From assembly GCA_002695025.1 (NCBI GenBank), contig NZNV01000023.1, positions 1 through 64,000 of the forward strand: a DNA stretch of 64,000 nucleotides, given 5' to 3'. Every line of letters starts with the position of its first letter. Position 1 is the stretch's first letter. The stretch comes from Owenweeksia sp. (GTDB taxonomy: Bacteria > Bacteroidota > Bacteroidia > Flavobacteriales > Schleiferiaceae). The notes beneath the pieces are model-generated. The model was not told the DNA's origin. It saw only the letters and a program-made list of their open reading frames with translations, and searched no databases. The position numbers were made by a program, and so were the translations under genes. Positions 23,805 through 33,700 of the stretch are shown here, piece after piece.

Positions 23805-24561
23805 TTTGCCTGGCTTTTTTACGCTCTTTTTCCATCCGGTACTCGTCCACGGACTTTTTCTTTTCGTACTCGGCAATCAATACTTTAATATCGTCCTTAA
23901 GGGAATTGATCTCATCAGTGCTTAAACTGTTGTACACCCCTTTAATGTTCCCATAGTCATCCTTGCCACTGCGGATATGGCCGTCCCAATCCACCAGCAC
24001 CAGGTTCTCGGAATGCAAATAGCCCCCGTCTGCCTCTGCATCTTCCATGGCGTTGCTGAAAAAGCCTTCGGCCATGGTATAGATCTCATCCTGATTACCG
24101 GTGAGAAAGTACCAGCGACCATCCATAGCGCCCATGTTCTTGGCATAGGTCTTCAGCACTTCAACGGAATCGTGTTCCGGATCTACGCTTATGGAAACAA
24201 TTTTAAAATCCTCATACCCCTTGAAACGATCCTGAACCTGTTTTACTTGGTAGTTCATGGCCGGGCAAATGCTGGGGCAGGTGGTAAAGAAAAAGTTCAC
24301 CAGGTAGATCTGGCCTCTTAGTTTTTGGGCTGAAACAACAGAATCATCCTGGGAAGTAAGTTCAAAATCCGGTACGGTATAATAGGCCGTATCCCAACGG
24401 GTCTCTCCCTTTTCATTTACCTGAACAGCCTTCTTCGGACCCACATAATCCAGGGTCACAAAAAAGTTCTCCTCAGCACTGTAAACGAATATAAAATATG
24501 CTAAAAAGGGTAGTATCAGTATGCTTACCAATACTACCCCTTTACTAAGTTTTTGGTTCAT
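23797..24561 (-). CDS. sco: SCO1/SenC-family copper chaperone
   Basis: 254 residues. One N-terminal membrane anchor (VVLVSILILPFLAYFIFVYS), then a thioredoxin-fold domain with copper ligands Cys95 and Cys99 in TTCPSICPAMNY and His183 in GGYLHSENLVLVD. Delivers copper to the CuA site of subunit II. Start codon shares a base with the stop of the subunit IV gene (TAATG). Confidence 0.95.
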   Translation of the reverse strand: MNQKLSKGVVLVSILILPFLAYFIFVYSAEENFFVTLDYVGPKKAVQVNEKGETRWDTAYYTVPDFELTSQDDSVVSAQKLRGQIYLVNFFFTTCPSICPAMNYQVKQVQDRFKGYEDFKIVSISVDPEHDSVEVLKTYAKNMGAMDGRWYFLTGNQDEIYTMAEGFFSNAMEDAEADGGYLHSENLVLVDWDGHIRSGKDDYGNIKGVYNSLSTDEINSLKDDIKVLIAEYEKKKSVDEYRMEKERKKARQNG

Positions 24562-24908
24562 TACTCAAATACGTTCATGTAGCCGCCCTCGGTAAGTACA
24601 ATAAAAGTAAGGTAGGGAATCAGTATGAGCATGGGCAGGGTAATGGTCCAGATAAAATTGCTCCGCTCATATTTAAGGTGCATGAACTCTGCTACAATGT
24701 AAAAAGCCTTGAACAGCGTAAGCACGATAAAGATAATGTTCAGTACAGAAGTACCCAGTACCTGAACCATCAAGGGTTCTGGCTTTATGATACCCAGTGC
24801 CACCTCAACAGTGGTTACCACCAAAAGAATGATAAATACCTTCCATATCCACCAGGTGCCTTCGGGGCTCTCGTGATGTTCGCTTGGTAATTTGGAGTGA
24901 TCAGACAT
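24561..24908 (-). CDS. Cytochrome c oxidase subunit IV-family protein
   Basis: 115 residues with three membrane helices (WWIWKVFIILLVVTTVEVALG, VLNIIFIVLTLFKAFYIVAEF, WTITLPMLILIPYLTFIV) and the family motif FKAFYIVAEFMHLKYE. Small accessory subunit (CyoD/CtaF-like) of the heme-copper oxidase. Twenty-one bases downstream of a subunit III gene. Confidence 0.92.
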   Translation of the reverse strand: MSDHSKLPSEHHESPEGTWWIWKVFIILLVVTTVEVALGIIKPEPLMVQVLGTSVLNIIFIVLTLFKAFYIVAEFMHLKYERSNFIWTITLPMLILIPYLTFIVLTEGGYMNVFE

Positions 24909-24929
24909 GGTCTCTATGATTTTCTTGAA

Positions 24930-25844
24930 TTATACCAGATAGAAGAATGTAAATACAAATACCCACACAAGGTCTACAAAGTGCCAGTACAAGCCCACCT
25001 TCTCGATCATTTCATAGTGACCGCGCTTGTCATAGGTACCCATTATTACGTTGATAAATATAATGATGTTCAGTATGACCCCTGAAAATACGTGGGTTCC
25101 GTGGAAACCGGTAACGAAGAAGAAGAAATCCGCAAACAGCACATTTCCATATTCATTCTCATGCATATTGGCTCCCTGCACTACCTCAGCGGTAGACATC
25201 ATAGAAAGAGCTTCCTTGCGGGAATAGGTTTCTTTGGTTTTTCCGGGATTGCGGAGGGTTACGCTTTCATTGGCTGCAAAAGCCTCGCGCACCTGCTCTG
25301 TAGTAAAGTAGTAGTGCTCACCGTGAACCCCGGGAGTACCATCCACCAGTTCATGCAGGGTAACGATCTTACCTTCCATATCACTGAAGTAAAGTACGGT
25401 GCTGTCTTCCATTTTAACGGCACCCTTATCACCGGTAATAAAATGATACCACTCCCACGCCTGTGAACCAAGGAAGAAGAAACCACCCACAATGGTTAAG
25501 CCCAGCCAAAGGATCACTCCTTTGCGGTTCATGTGGTGGCCGGCATTTACAGCCATTACCATGGTTACGGAACTAAGGATAAGGATAAAGGTCATCAAAG
25601 CTACGAACAGCAGTGGAGCATCACCGTGTATGAAGGGGAAGTGGGTAAATACGTTCTCCGCAACAGGCCAGGTTTCTTCATATTTAAAACGGTAAAGACC
25701 CATAGCGGTAAGAAAACCGGAAAATGAAAGTGCATCCGACAAAAGGAAGAACCACATCATTTGTTTACCGTAGCTCACTCCCAGGGGTTGCCTGCCTCCG
25801 CCCCAAAGCGGTGTGTCCTTATGCAAAGTAGCTTCGTTAGCCAT
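24930..25844 (-). CDS. Cytochrome c oxidase subunit III with long hydrophilic insertion
   Basis: 304 residues, about 70-75 longer than related quinol/cytochrome oxidase subunits III. Helices and motifs are canonical: MMWFFLLSDALSFSGF at the start, SQAWEWYHF (127-135) and FFFVTGFHGTHVFSGVI (240-257), WHFVDLVWVFVFTFFYL at the end. Between about 138 and 232 lies a charged soluble stretch (GAVKMEDSTVLYFSD..., HGEHYYFTTEQVREAF..., EALSMMSTAEV) that replaces a short loop. Twenty-one bases below a second, shorter subunit III gene. Integral part of the aa3 oxidase. Confidence 0.92.
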   Translation of the reverse strand: MANEATLHKDTPLWGGGRQPLGVSYGKQMMWFFLLSDALSFSGFLTAMGLYRFKYEETWPVAENVFTHFPFIHGDAPLLFVALMTFILILSSVTMVMAVNAGHHMNRKGVILWLGLTIVGGFFFLGSQAWEWYHFITGDKGAVKMEDSTVLYFSDMEGKIVTLHELVDGTPGVHGEHYYFTTEQVREAFAANESVTLRNPGKTKETYSRKEALSMMSTAEVVQGANMHENEYGNVLFADFFFFVTGFHGTHVFSGVILNIIIFINVIMGTYDKRGHYEMIEKVGLYWHFVDLVWVFVFTFFYLV

Positions 25845-25865
25845 TCTTTTAAATTTTTTGCAAGT

Positions 25866-26447
25866 TTAGCGAATAAATGCCAAAAACAGGAACAAATAAA
25901 TCCACAGCACGTCCAGAAAGTGCCAGTAAATAGCACTCATATCCAAACCATAATGATCGGTGGATGTATATGCCCCTTTCCGGGCTCTGATCAAGGTTAC
26001 AATTAAAACTAGTATACCGGATATAGCGTGCAGCCAGTGCATAAAGGCAATGAGGTATACCCATGAAATGGCTGTATTGCTTTCAGGACCCGTAAAAAAC
26101 AGCCCCTGATCATACATGCTTTTGGCCCCTGAATATTGTAAAACTATAAAAGCCAGCCCTAGTAAAAGAGTAAACGTCAAGGCCATTTTAAGGGCGGAGA
26201 TATTGCCCTTCTTTACTGCAGCCTTGGCCCATACCATAGTTACACTACTCAGGATCATTACTGCGGTGGCGGCATAAAAAGCAGTAGGTAGAGCAAACTG
26301 CAACCAGCGATTATCCAGCAATAAAGCGGAACGGCTTACCACGTAGCCGCTGGTGAGCCCGGCAAAGGTCATCACGATGCTGGCCATCCCTATCCAAAGG
26401 AGGGGCTTGCGTACCTTTCTTTTTTCTTCAACCGTAAGATTACCCAC
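25866..26447 (-). CDS. Cytochrome c oxidase subunit III-like protein (short paralogue)
   Basis: 193 residues from a GTG at 26447 (MGNLTVEEKRKVRKPLLWIG). Five membrane helices and the COX3-type end AISGILVLIVTLIRA...YWHFLDVLWIYLFLFLAF. The loop SWVYLIAFMHWLHAISG replaces the usual TGFHG. This short form paired with the longer one is a recurring arrangement in Bacteroidota. Nine bases below ctaB. Confidence 0.88.
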   Translation of the reverse strand: MGNLTVEEKRKVRKPLLWIGMASIVMTFAGLTSGYVVSRSALLLDNRWLQFALPTAFYAATAVMILSSVTMVWAKAAVKKGNISALKMALTFTLLLGLAFIVLQYSGAKSMYDQGLFFTGPESNTAISWVYLIAFMHWLHAISGILVLIVTLIRARKGAYTSTDHYGLDMSAIYWHFLDVLWIYLFLFLAFIR

Positions 26448-26455
26448 GTTCTTTA

Positions 26456-27379
26456 CTAAATGAATTTATCCAATACATAAATGAGCTGTACCACCGGGAG
26501 ATAGATAATACTGGCTATCATCAGTTTGCGCGCATCTGCCACTTCTTCCGACCGGTACAGGCGAATGGCCTTGAAAAGAAAGAACAGCCCCATAATGAGT
26601 ATCAGTATGGTAGCGCCCCATCCCAGGCTAAGCGAACCGCTTAAGCCGAGGGCCGGAAGAATAGAAACCGGTATAACGGAAATTGTATAGATCAGTATCG
26701 GGAAAGCGGAACGCCTGTTGCGCTCCCCGGAAGGCAATAAGCTGTAACCGGCTTTCTTATAATCCTCATCAGCTATCCATGCAATGGCCCAGAAATGAGC
26801 AAACTGCCATAAAAACTGCAAGGCAAATAAAGTTCCCGGCTCAATATCAAAGTCATTGGTAGCAGCCACCCAGCCCAGTAAAGCCGGAATAGCTCCCGGA
26901 AAAGCCCCTACGAATACCGCAATGGGGCCCTTAGCCTTTAGAGGAGTATACACCAAAACATACATGAATAACGCAAAAGCTCCGAAACCAGCCGTAAGGG
27001 GATTAATAAGATACAGCATACACATGCCGGCAAAAGCCATCAGCGTGCACGCTATCATGGCCTCCAACACACTAAGGCGACCGGTGGGTAAAGGGCGATT
27101 CTGAGTGCGCTGCATCAAGGCATCACGATCACGCTCAATGACCTGGTTAAAGCCATTGGCCGCACCAACCACCAGGTAACCCCCAATGGCTAACAAAACA
27201 AGATGAAGAGCTGAATATTCAGAAGCGCCCAGCAGGTAACCTGCCACGGCAGAGTATACCACACTGATATTCAGACGCGCTTTGGTAAGTGCCAGTATCG
27301 CACTCCATTTGAGTGCTAAAACACTCTTCTCGGCATATACTTCCCTGATCTTTTCCAACGATTCACTTTTCGGCTGCAA
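26456..27379 (-). CDS. ctaB: Protoheme IX farnesyltransferase (heme O synthase)
   Basis: 307 residues. UbiA-family prenyltransferase with the first Asp-rich motif NGFNQVIERDRDALMQRTQNRPL (about 75-96, shown in pieces: NQVIERDRDALM, RTQNRPLPTG) and the second near AWIADEDYKKAGY (about 200-212); nine membrane helices. Converts heme B to heme O, the precursor of heme A for the oxidase. No ATG precedes the conserved part, so the start is a TTG at 27379 or another non-ATG codon. First gene of the oxidase assembly cluster. Confidence 0.94.
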   Translation of the reverse strand: MQPKSESLEKIREVYAEKSVLALKWSAILALTKARLNISVVYSAVAGYLLGASEYSALHLVLLAIGGYLVVGAANGFNQVIERDRDALMQRTQNRPLPTGRLSVLEAMIACTLMAFAGMCMLYLINPLTAGFGAFALFMYVLVYTPLKAKGPIAVFVGAFPGAIPALLGWVAATNDFDIEPGTLFALQFLWQFAHFWAIAWIADEDYKKAGYSLLPSGERNRRSAFPILIYTISVIPVSILPALGLSGSLSLGWGATILILIMGLFFLFKAIRLYRSEEVADARKLMIASIIYLPVVQLIYVLDKFI

Positions 27380-27433
27380 AACTACAATTGAAAATTGCGC
27401 ACTCCAAAAAGAATGATTCTAATTAGTCCGCTA

Positions 27434-28237
27434 TTACTTTACAATAAACCAGGGGTTCAACAGATCTTCCTTATTATACTGGAGAGGCTGGTTATCGTCC
27501 GGTCTTACAATATCAAAGCCCACCTGCTTAACAATGGCGTGTCCGGCAGCCGTATCCCACTCCATAGTTGGGGCAAAACGAGGATAAACATCTGCCTTAC
27601 CTTCAGCTACCATACATATTTTAAGACTGCTTCCACAGGAAATGATCTCTGCCTCCGGGTACTCTTTACGAATACCCGCAAAATACTCAGCGGTTTCATC
27701 GTTCATGTGAGAGCGACTACCCACCATGGTAAACGGACGTTCTACCGTAAGAGGTAATTTCTGGCTTTTGGCAATCAGCGCATCCAGATCAGTAAGATCC
27801 CTTTTGCTGGCTTCTTCGGTCTTGTATGAACCTGTTTCGGGAGAACCAAAGTACAATACGTCCTTCACCGGAACATAGATAACGCCCATTTCTGCGCTTT
27901 GGCCTTCCACCAAAGCAATGTTCACGGTAAACTCACCATTTTGCTTGATGAACTCTTTGGTGCCGTCCAGCGGGTCCACCACCCAGAGGAGTTTCCAATG
28001 GTTACGGTCTTTAAACCGTATCTCTTTGCCCTCCTCGCTTAAAACGGGAATACCCGTAGGCTGAAGTTTTTCAATAATGATATCGTGAGAGCGCTGGTCA
28101 GCAATGGTGAGCGGGCTATTATCTTTCTTAAACTCCACCTCAATGGTATTTTCATACACCTTGAGGATCTCTTCACCTGCCTTTACGGACGCCTCTATAG
28201 CATCCAGCAGCAGTACTCTACGTTCTGGAATATTCAT
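27434..28237 (-). CDS. cysQ: 3'(2'),5'-bisphosphate nucleotidase CysQ
   Basis: 267 residues. Inositol-monophosphatase fold with the lithium-sensitive metal site: LSEEG (66-70), WVVDPLDGTKEFI (85-97) and the C-terminal metal Asp in APTMEWDTAAGHAIV (about 223-237). Hydrolyses PAP/PAPS-derived bisphosphates in sulfur metabolism. Separate unit, preceded by the terminator of the tonB-like gene at 28265-28293. Confidence 0.94.
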   Translation of the reverse strand: MNIPERRVLLLDAIEASVKAGEEILKVYENTIEVEFKKDNSPLTIADQRSHDIIIEKLQPTGIPVLSEEGKEIRFKDRNHWKLLWVVDPLDGTKEFIKQNGEFTVNIALVEGQSAEMGVIYVPVKDVLYFGSPETGSYKTEEASKRDLTDLDALIAKSQKLPLTVERPFTMVGSRSHMNDETAEYFAGIRKEYPEAEIISCGSSLKICMVAEGKADVYPRFAPTMEWDTAAGHAIVKQVGFDIVRPDDNQPLQYNKEDLLNPWFIVK

Positions 28238-28264
28238 TAGGTTTTTGTGTTAGCGCAAATATAA

Positions 28265-28293
28265 AACCCGCCCTGCACTAAGCAGAGCGGGTT
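28265..28293 (-). terminator. Terminator after the first TonB paralogue
   Basis: AACCCGCCCTGC (28265-28276) and GCAGAGCGGGTT (28282-28293) pair over 12 positions with one mismatch and a 5-base loop; on the minus strand it is followed by TTTAT. Twenty bases below the tonB-like stop. Confidence 0.7.
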
Positions 28294-28312
28294 CATATAA
28301 AGTTGAAAATGC

Positions 28313-29020
28313 TTACTGTAATTTCAGGTTAAAGGGCATGGTAAAGCTCATCCGAACCGGTTTACCACGTTGCTTGGCAGGCTGAAACTTAGGTAAAGCC
28401 TTTATTACCCGCACGGCTTCATCATCCAGGAGATCATCAACCCCCCTTACTACACGAACGTTAGAAACCCTGCCGTCCTTTTCAATTACAAAGTCTATAT
28501 ACACGCGTCCCTGTATACCCATTTGGCGGGCCATTTCGGGAAATTTATAGTTCTTGGCCACAAAGCGCTGCATTTCTGTCTGGAAACACTGTTGGCGCTC
28601 AGCATTATTGGAAGCCCCTTCACAACCCGGAAATACGGGAACGGACTCTACTACGGCAAAGCTCAGCACCTCATCGGATACCTCTTCTTCCATTTCGATC
28701 ACCTCCACCTCTTCGGTTTCATCGGTTTCAGTAGTCTGGATTTCCAACTCCTCTTCCAGTTCTACATCATCTTCTACCACCTCAATTACTTCGGGGGGTG
28801 GGGGCGGTGGGGGTGGGGGAGGGGCCAGGTCACGTTGTGTGATAGGGATGATCTCATCATCTATCTGTACATCCAGTTCTCCAAGGTCTGAAGCAGTGCG
28901 GTCATAGGTCTTCCATTCAATGGCCACTATAACCAGTACAAGCGCAAAAACCAACCCCGCCTGAACAAATAATCCGCGGAGGTTCTCAAGATCCTTTTTG
29001 GGATTTTTCTTGACTTCCAT
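28313..29020 (-). CDS. Energy transducer TonB (proline-rich)
   Basis: 235 residues. N-terminal membrane anchor (about 17-35), ten consecutive prolines (67-76), an acidic periplasmic linker (VEDDVELEEELEIQ, EEVEVIEMEEEVSDE) and a C-terminal TonB domain (NYKFPEMARQMGIQGRVYIDF, VRVIKALPKFQPAKQRGKPV). The pair of cysteines in FPGCEGASNNAERQQCFQ is typical of Bacteroidota TonB. Couples the proton-motive force to outer-membrane receptors. A related gene lies 81 bases upstream. Confidence 0.93.
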   Translation of the reverse strand: MEVKKNPKKDLENLRGLFVQAGLVFALVLVIVAIEWKTYDRTASDLGELDVQIDDEIIPITQRDLAPPPPPPPPPPEVIEVVEDDVELEEELEIQTTETDETEEVEVIEMEEEVSDEVLSFAVVESVPVFPGCEGASNNAERQQCFQTEMQRFVAKNYKFPEMARQMGIQGRVYIDFVIEKDGRVSNVRVVRGVDDLLDDEAVRVIKALPKFQPAKQRGKPVRMSFTMPFNLKLQ

Positions 29021-29101
29021 TTGTAAATTCTTTTACTGGGGCTAAAGATAACTAAAAACCTGCGTGTCTTACAAAACAAAAACCATGCGAAATCCTATCT
29101 T

Positions 29102-29842
29102 TTAGTGAATTTTGAACCGTACCGGCAACGCCATGGACATTTTTACTTTCCTACCCATGTGGCTGGCCGGGCTGAAACGGGGAAGCTTGGATATTACCCG
29201 TGCGGCCTCTTCATTAAACCCTTCGTAGTCACCGTTACTCACCTGGATGTTTTCAATAAAACCTTCGTGGTTTATGATAAAGCTCACAATAACCTGGTCT
29301 TCCGCACCCATGGCCCGTAGCCTCTCGGGATATTGTATATTATCCCGAAGATACCTGGCTATAAACCGATTGAGGCAGGCTTCCTGCTCTTTTCGGTCCG
29401 ATACATCCGCACATTCAAAGGGCAACGCCATTTTTTGCACAATTACCGGGCTTATTACCTCAATGTCCTTATCATCCGGCCCATCACCATCGAGTTCCGG
29501 AATATCCAGTGGTTCACCTTCTTCTTCACCATTATTATCTATGGGATCCGGCACCACCAGCAAGTTCTTTATAATCTCATCAAGTGGGTTTAATTTATTG
29601 GGATTGGCTTTATACTCCTCCTTTTTAGCCGGAGCTTCGGCCAGCTTATGCACGGTAATGGGAATGTCCAGGGACGATTCAAAAACGTCAGGCTGATCCG
29701 GTTCTTCCGGTAAGGGGGTAGTAAAAGAAGTAGTCCATTGCAGCACGGTAACTGCTGCAAAAAGTGCAATAGAGAGACCCACCAGAAAAAAGGTAGTCCT
29801 CTTGCTTTCAAGATTGGCCCTGGGGCTTTTTTTAAGGTCCAT
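29102..29842 (-). CDS. Energy transducer TonB (second paralogue)
   Basis: 246 residues. Membrane anchor (TFFLVGLSIALFAAVTVLQW), linker without a polyproline run but rich in Asp/Glu/Pro, and a C-terminal TonB domain (LRDNIQYPERLRAMGAEDQ, AARVISKLPRFSPASHMGRKV). The two cysteines in FECADVSDRKEQEACLNRF correspond to those in the neighbour. The two proteins share the same N-terminal pattern (MxxKKxPxxxLExxR) and are a tandem duplication that diverged in the linker. Confidence 0.92.
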   Translation of the reverse strand: MDLKKSPRANLESKRTTFFLVGLSIALFAAVTVLQWTTSFTTPLPEEPDQPDVFESSLDIPITVHKLAEAPAKKEEYKANPNKLNPLDEIIKNLLVVPDPIDNNGEEEGEPLDIPELDGDGPDDKDIEVISPVIVQKMALPFECADVSDRKEQEACLNRFIARYLRDNIQYPERLRAMGAEDQVIVSFIINHEGFIENIQVSNGDYEGFNEEAARVISKLPRFSPASHMGRKVKMSMALPVRFKIH

Positions 29843-29867
29843 TAAGTTGAATGTTAAAATTCGGGGA

Positions 29868-29898
29868 GGTACCGCAAGGGGTACCGGGCGTATGCCCG
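29868..29898 (-). terminator. Double hairpin between vanZ-like and tonB-like genes
   Basis: GGTACC-gcaagg-GGTACC (29868-29885) abuts CGGGC-gtat-GCCCG (29885-29898), just below the stop of the VanZ-like gene. No T-run, so termination is uncertain; it could be an RNA-stability element. Confidence 0.35.
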
Positions 29899-29899
29899 T

Positions 29900-30310
29900 T
29901 CAGGCTTTAAGGCGATGCAACACTCGCATGCCAAGCACTCCGATAAGCGATCCGCAGGTGTTGGCTAAAAAATCCATCCAGTCACCTGTTCGTGAAGGAA
30001 CCACATAATGTTGCACCAGTTCCAGCATTCCGCCAAACGCGATGCAAACCAATACGATGAACCACACAAATTCCCGGGAGATGGGGTTCACAAAACTGTA
30101 ACGGATAAAAGCGAGATATATTAGAGTAAAGGCTACAAAATAAATGGTAGCATGAATGATCTTGTCATTCATATTGCGTAGCACCTTGGGGACATCAGAG
30201 CCCGGTAAAACGGTGCCAATTAAAATGAAAAGGCCCCAACACAGTGCCGGGGCTAAGTATTTTAAAGAGATTCCGGCAGGCTTACGCGCCAATAACTTCT
30301 TTATAGGCAT
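29900..30310 (-). CDS. VanZ-like membrane protein
   Basis: 136 residues with four membrane helices ([76 protein letters not shown]) and the VanZ hallmarks [33 protein letters not shown]. Function of chromosomal VanZ homologues is unclear (cell-envelope or teicoplanin-type glycopeptide resistance in the founding case). ATG 30310 overlaps gcvH by 29 bases, so translation is likely coupled. Confidence 0.87.
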   Translation of the reverse strand: MPIKKLLARKPAGISLKYLAPALCWGLFILIGTVLPGSDVPKVLRNMNDKIIHATIYFVAFTLIYLAFIRYSFVNPISREFVWFIVLVCIAFGGMLELVQHYVVPSRTGDWMDFLANTCGSLIGVLGMRVLHRLKA

Positions 30311-30662
30311 CGGCTGATAATAGAGAATCCAGTTCAGAAGTGTCCGACAGTTTGATTTTTATCATCCACCCCTCTCCGTAAGGATCCGTATTCACCAGTT
30401 CGGGCGACTCTTCTATTTTAGAATTCAATTCCAAAATCTCACCGGAAACCGGCATAAAAAGATCGGATACCGTTTTAACCGCTTCCACAGAGCCGAATAC
30501 TTCTTCAATATCCAGTTCTTCTCCTTCGGTATCTATTTCAACAAATACAATATCACCCAATTCAGACTGAGCAAAGTCAGTAATGCCAACCCAGGCAACA
30601 TCTCCATCTATCCGAACCCACTCGTGGTCTTTGGTGTATTTAAGTTCTTTTGGGAAATCCAT
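30282..30662 (-). CDS. gcvH: Glycine cleavage system H protein
   Basis: 126 residues from ATG 30662 ([20 protein letters not shown]), the conserved start; seven upstream codons are unlikely. The lipoyl-carrying lysine is Lys63 in [12 protein letters not shown]. Shuttles the methylamine group among the glycine decarboxylase subunits, none of which is nearby. Lies between sprA and vanZ-like, a gene order repeatedly seen in Bacteroidota. Confidence 0.96.
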   Translation of the reverse strand: MDFPKELKYTKDHEWVRIDGDVAWVGITDFAQSELGDIVFVEIDTEGEELDIEEVFGSVEAVKTVSDLFMPVSGEILELNSKIEESPELVNTDPYGEGWMIKIKLSDTSELDSLLSADAYKEVIGA

Positions 30663-30714
30663 TGACGCAAAAATTTTGGGCAAATGTAATCTTATTTGCC
30701 TTATACCAGCAAAC

Positions 30715-33700
30715 CTATTGACCCAGATTTAGGCGGAAACTCAACCCAAACTGATGGGTGGTAATAGGGTAAGCATTGGAGGTTTTAAAACGTGAAAGGT
30801 TCAGATCATAAAAGAACTTGGAATTAACCCGTTTGCTAAGCTGGTAATCAGCCGAGAACTTCAAGGTTACCACTTTTTGCCCGGCCGTAGGCTGGCTGAT
30901 ATCCTCCAGTATCCTGCGGATGATGGTTACGTTATCCCTTATTGCCACGTCTGCCTTCAACTCCAGGTTAGAAACCGGGTTAGTTCTGCGGGAGCCTATG
31001 GAAATAAATTTCAGACGTACATCTTTTATAATGTAACCGGTACCCACTACCCATTCCGTACCCTTTGTTTCGGTAAGCTGGTTGTTGGTAAGGCTAAGAG
31101 TAAGGTTGCGGCTTTTCTTATATTCAAGCTTAATGCTCATGCTGTTCTTCAACTTCATGTTAAAGCCCACCAGAGGAGCAAACTGCTCACTGAGTACAAC
31201 GGCCCCGATCTGGAGTTCCGGAAGAAGGTCTCCGTTTTGGTTAATAGGAGCCCTATCCGGGTATTCCTGCAATTGCTGATCGCGCAGTAAGTTGGTGGAT
31301 ATATTGCTAATGGTATAGGTAGAACGGTACGAATGACTAAGCACCATACTATTGAAAAAGCGCTTGACAAAGTTCAGCTTACCCAAACCATCATAGGTAA
31401 CCTGCCAGTTGGGAATAGGTGTTTTTCGCCTGGGGTTGGCACCAAAGGAGTTGATATCACTACCTGAGTAGGCCGCGAGGAAAGCAGGGATAAGCACCTG
31501 CTGCGATACATAGCTGAAATTCTGATAACCATAGCTGGACGAATCCTGCGGAACATCCCGTAAGGTGGGGGTATATCCATCGGGGGCATCCCCGCTATTG
31601 GCATACTCTACCGCCAGTTGACGTGATATTACTTCGCGGTTGGCAAGGAAGGTATTGTATGCATCCGAACTGTAGTCCGGAGCCTTACTTGATTCAAAAG
31701 CAGTGGGCAGAGTATAATAACTAATAGTGTAATTCTGGGTAGTAAAGCTATTCTGGCTCTCAAAACGGGGATCTCCTATATCAGGATCATCGTTGAAGCG
31801 GTAGAATTCAGATGTATTGGAAGATTGTGATTTATCTGCGGTAAGCACTATCCGGAGGTCATTGGCCGGTTCAGCAGTAACCCTGAAATTCATAGACTCG
31901 TTGTAGGTACGGCTGTACTGGTTGTTCAGGTAAGGCGTGGTTACCAACCAGTCACGGGCTACCGCCTCATCGCGTATATCAGCCTGATCTCCTAAAGTGA
32001 AAAGATAACCAGGTGCGTACCCTCTGGCATCATCCATCCCCAATATAGAGGCCTGGGGTTTAAACCCGGGCAGCAGAGTTCCCTGCGTCTTACTGAAATT
32101 GGCTGAGGCATTCTTGATCATCATTAGTGTTTTCACCGTCCCGTCCAGTACTTTCTGAAAAGCGGAGCGTTCCTCTTCCTCTTTATCCTCATCACCCGGG
32201 GACCGCTCAGTTCTTCCCAGCGCATTTTCCCGCAAGGCTCCTCTCCGGGCATCCGGGCGTTTCCGGGTGCCCTGGTTTACCCTACGGAGATAGGGAAACT
32301 TGTTATAAAGCGCCACCAGGTTAAAACTATTATTCAGCTGCAACTGCATGCTGTTTTGAATGGTATTACCAAAGTTCAGGGAGTCCGGTCCTTCCTGGGC
32401 ACGCAGGGAGTTTGCGTTCCAGTCATAATCACCGGTATACCTTGCTGAAACATTGGCAAACTCAAAAAACGGCAACTTATTAATGGGAACCTGCCAGTTC
32501 AGGTTAACCGTTTGATGGTAATTGGTGGGACGTCCGAAATTTTTCAGGTTCTTCCATATCTCTTCGCGGTTACCCGTAGTATCCGGGGCTCCGGATAGCT
32601 CATCAATACGGGTATTCATACGCGCATTAAAGTCAAACTTCAAAGACTTGGTAATATCGTAGAGCAAGCTATACTGCCGGTTAAAGGTAAAGGACTTGTT
32701 ATAGGTTACCGGCAAGCCATTGGGAATGTCCAGCTCAATATCTCGTGCCTGAAGGATATTGTAGGAACGGTTAAGAGTTCCTATAACGGTAAAGTTTTTA
32801 GGATACCAATAGAAGTTAAAGTCGCGTACCAGGGCCAGGTGTTCAGACTGCAGGAACTTTACTTTCTTAAAAGGTTCCACGGGCTTCGGCTGGGTCTGGT
32901 AGGTATAATTAAGACTTCCCATATAATCCCTTCTGATGTCCTGCTTCACGTTGATATTCCTGCGTACTATTTCATTAAAGGAATAACTGGCACTGAAATT
33001 CTCTATATCATATACCTGGGGCGCTTTTTTGGCTTTATCACCCGTTCTCTCTTTTCGGACGTTGGTAAAGTTTATGGATTTCCTGCGGGTATAATCCTGC
33101 GCTATTTCCTTCAACTCTTTTCGGTCTTCGGGTGTCTCAAGGTTATTCAGGGCATCATCAAACTCAATATCGGGGTCCAGGGGATTAAACTGGGGGTTTT
33201 TCCATTCTTCACTCAGGCCGAAATACATGGGAATACGAAGCCCAATATCCTTGGCAAAGAACATTCCCAGTTGAAAACTACTCTGGAGATCATAGGCGTA
33301 AATCTCCTCCTTCTGCCTTTCGTTCACATTCTGATCTATACTACCAAAACCTACCGAACTGGTCCGCCCGCTAAGGGACACATTGGCAAAATCTGCCAAT
33401 TGTGCGGCTACCCGGGCGTTGGCCGCCCAACCGCCACGTTGGTCAAATTCGGTAAGCCGTAGTTCGTTTACCCAAACCTCAGCACACACAGAGTTATTAT
33501 TATCGCGGGTCTTAGGGTTCCTCAAACCAATCATTATAGTCCGCACATTACCCAGGTTAGGCGCTCCTACTACGGAAATTTCTGCCATACTTCCTGCCGC
33601 ACGACCTTTTCTCACGGTATACTTCTCGGTATTACTGATGCCGTTTGTGCGATAGACCCGGTCCCGCTCCAGTTTAACCTCCTTGAATTCAGAAAGCTCA

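Noticed and set aside
28781-28830. G-rich run on the plus strand looking like a G-quadruplex or repeat
   Set aside because: It is the coding complement of ten prolines in the TonB linker; no need for a separate element.
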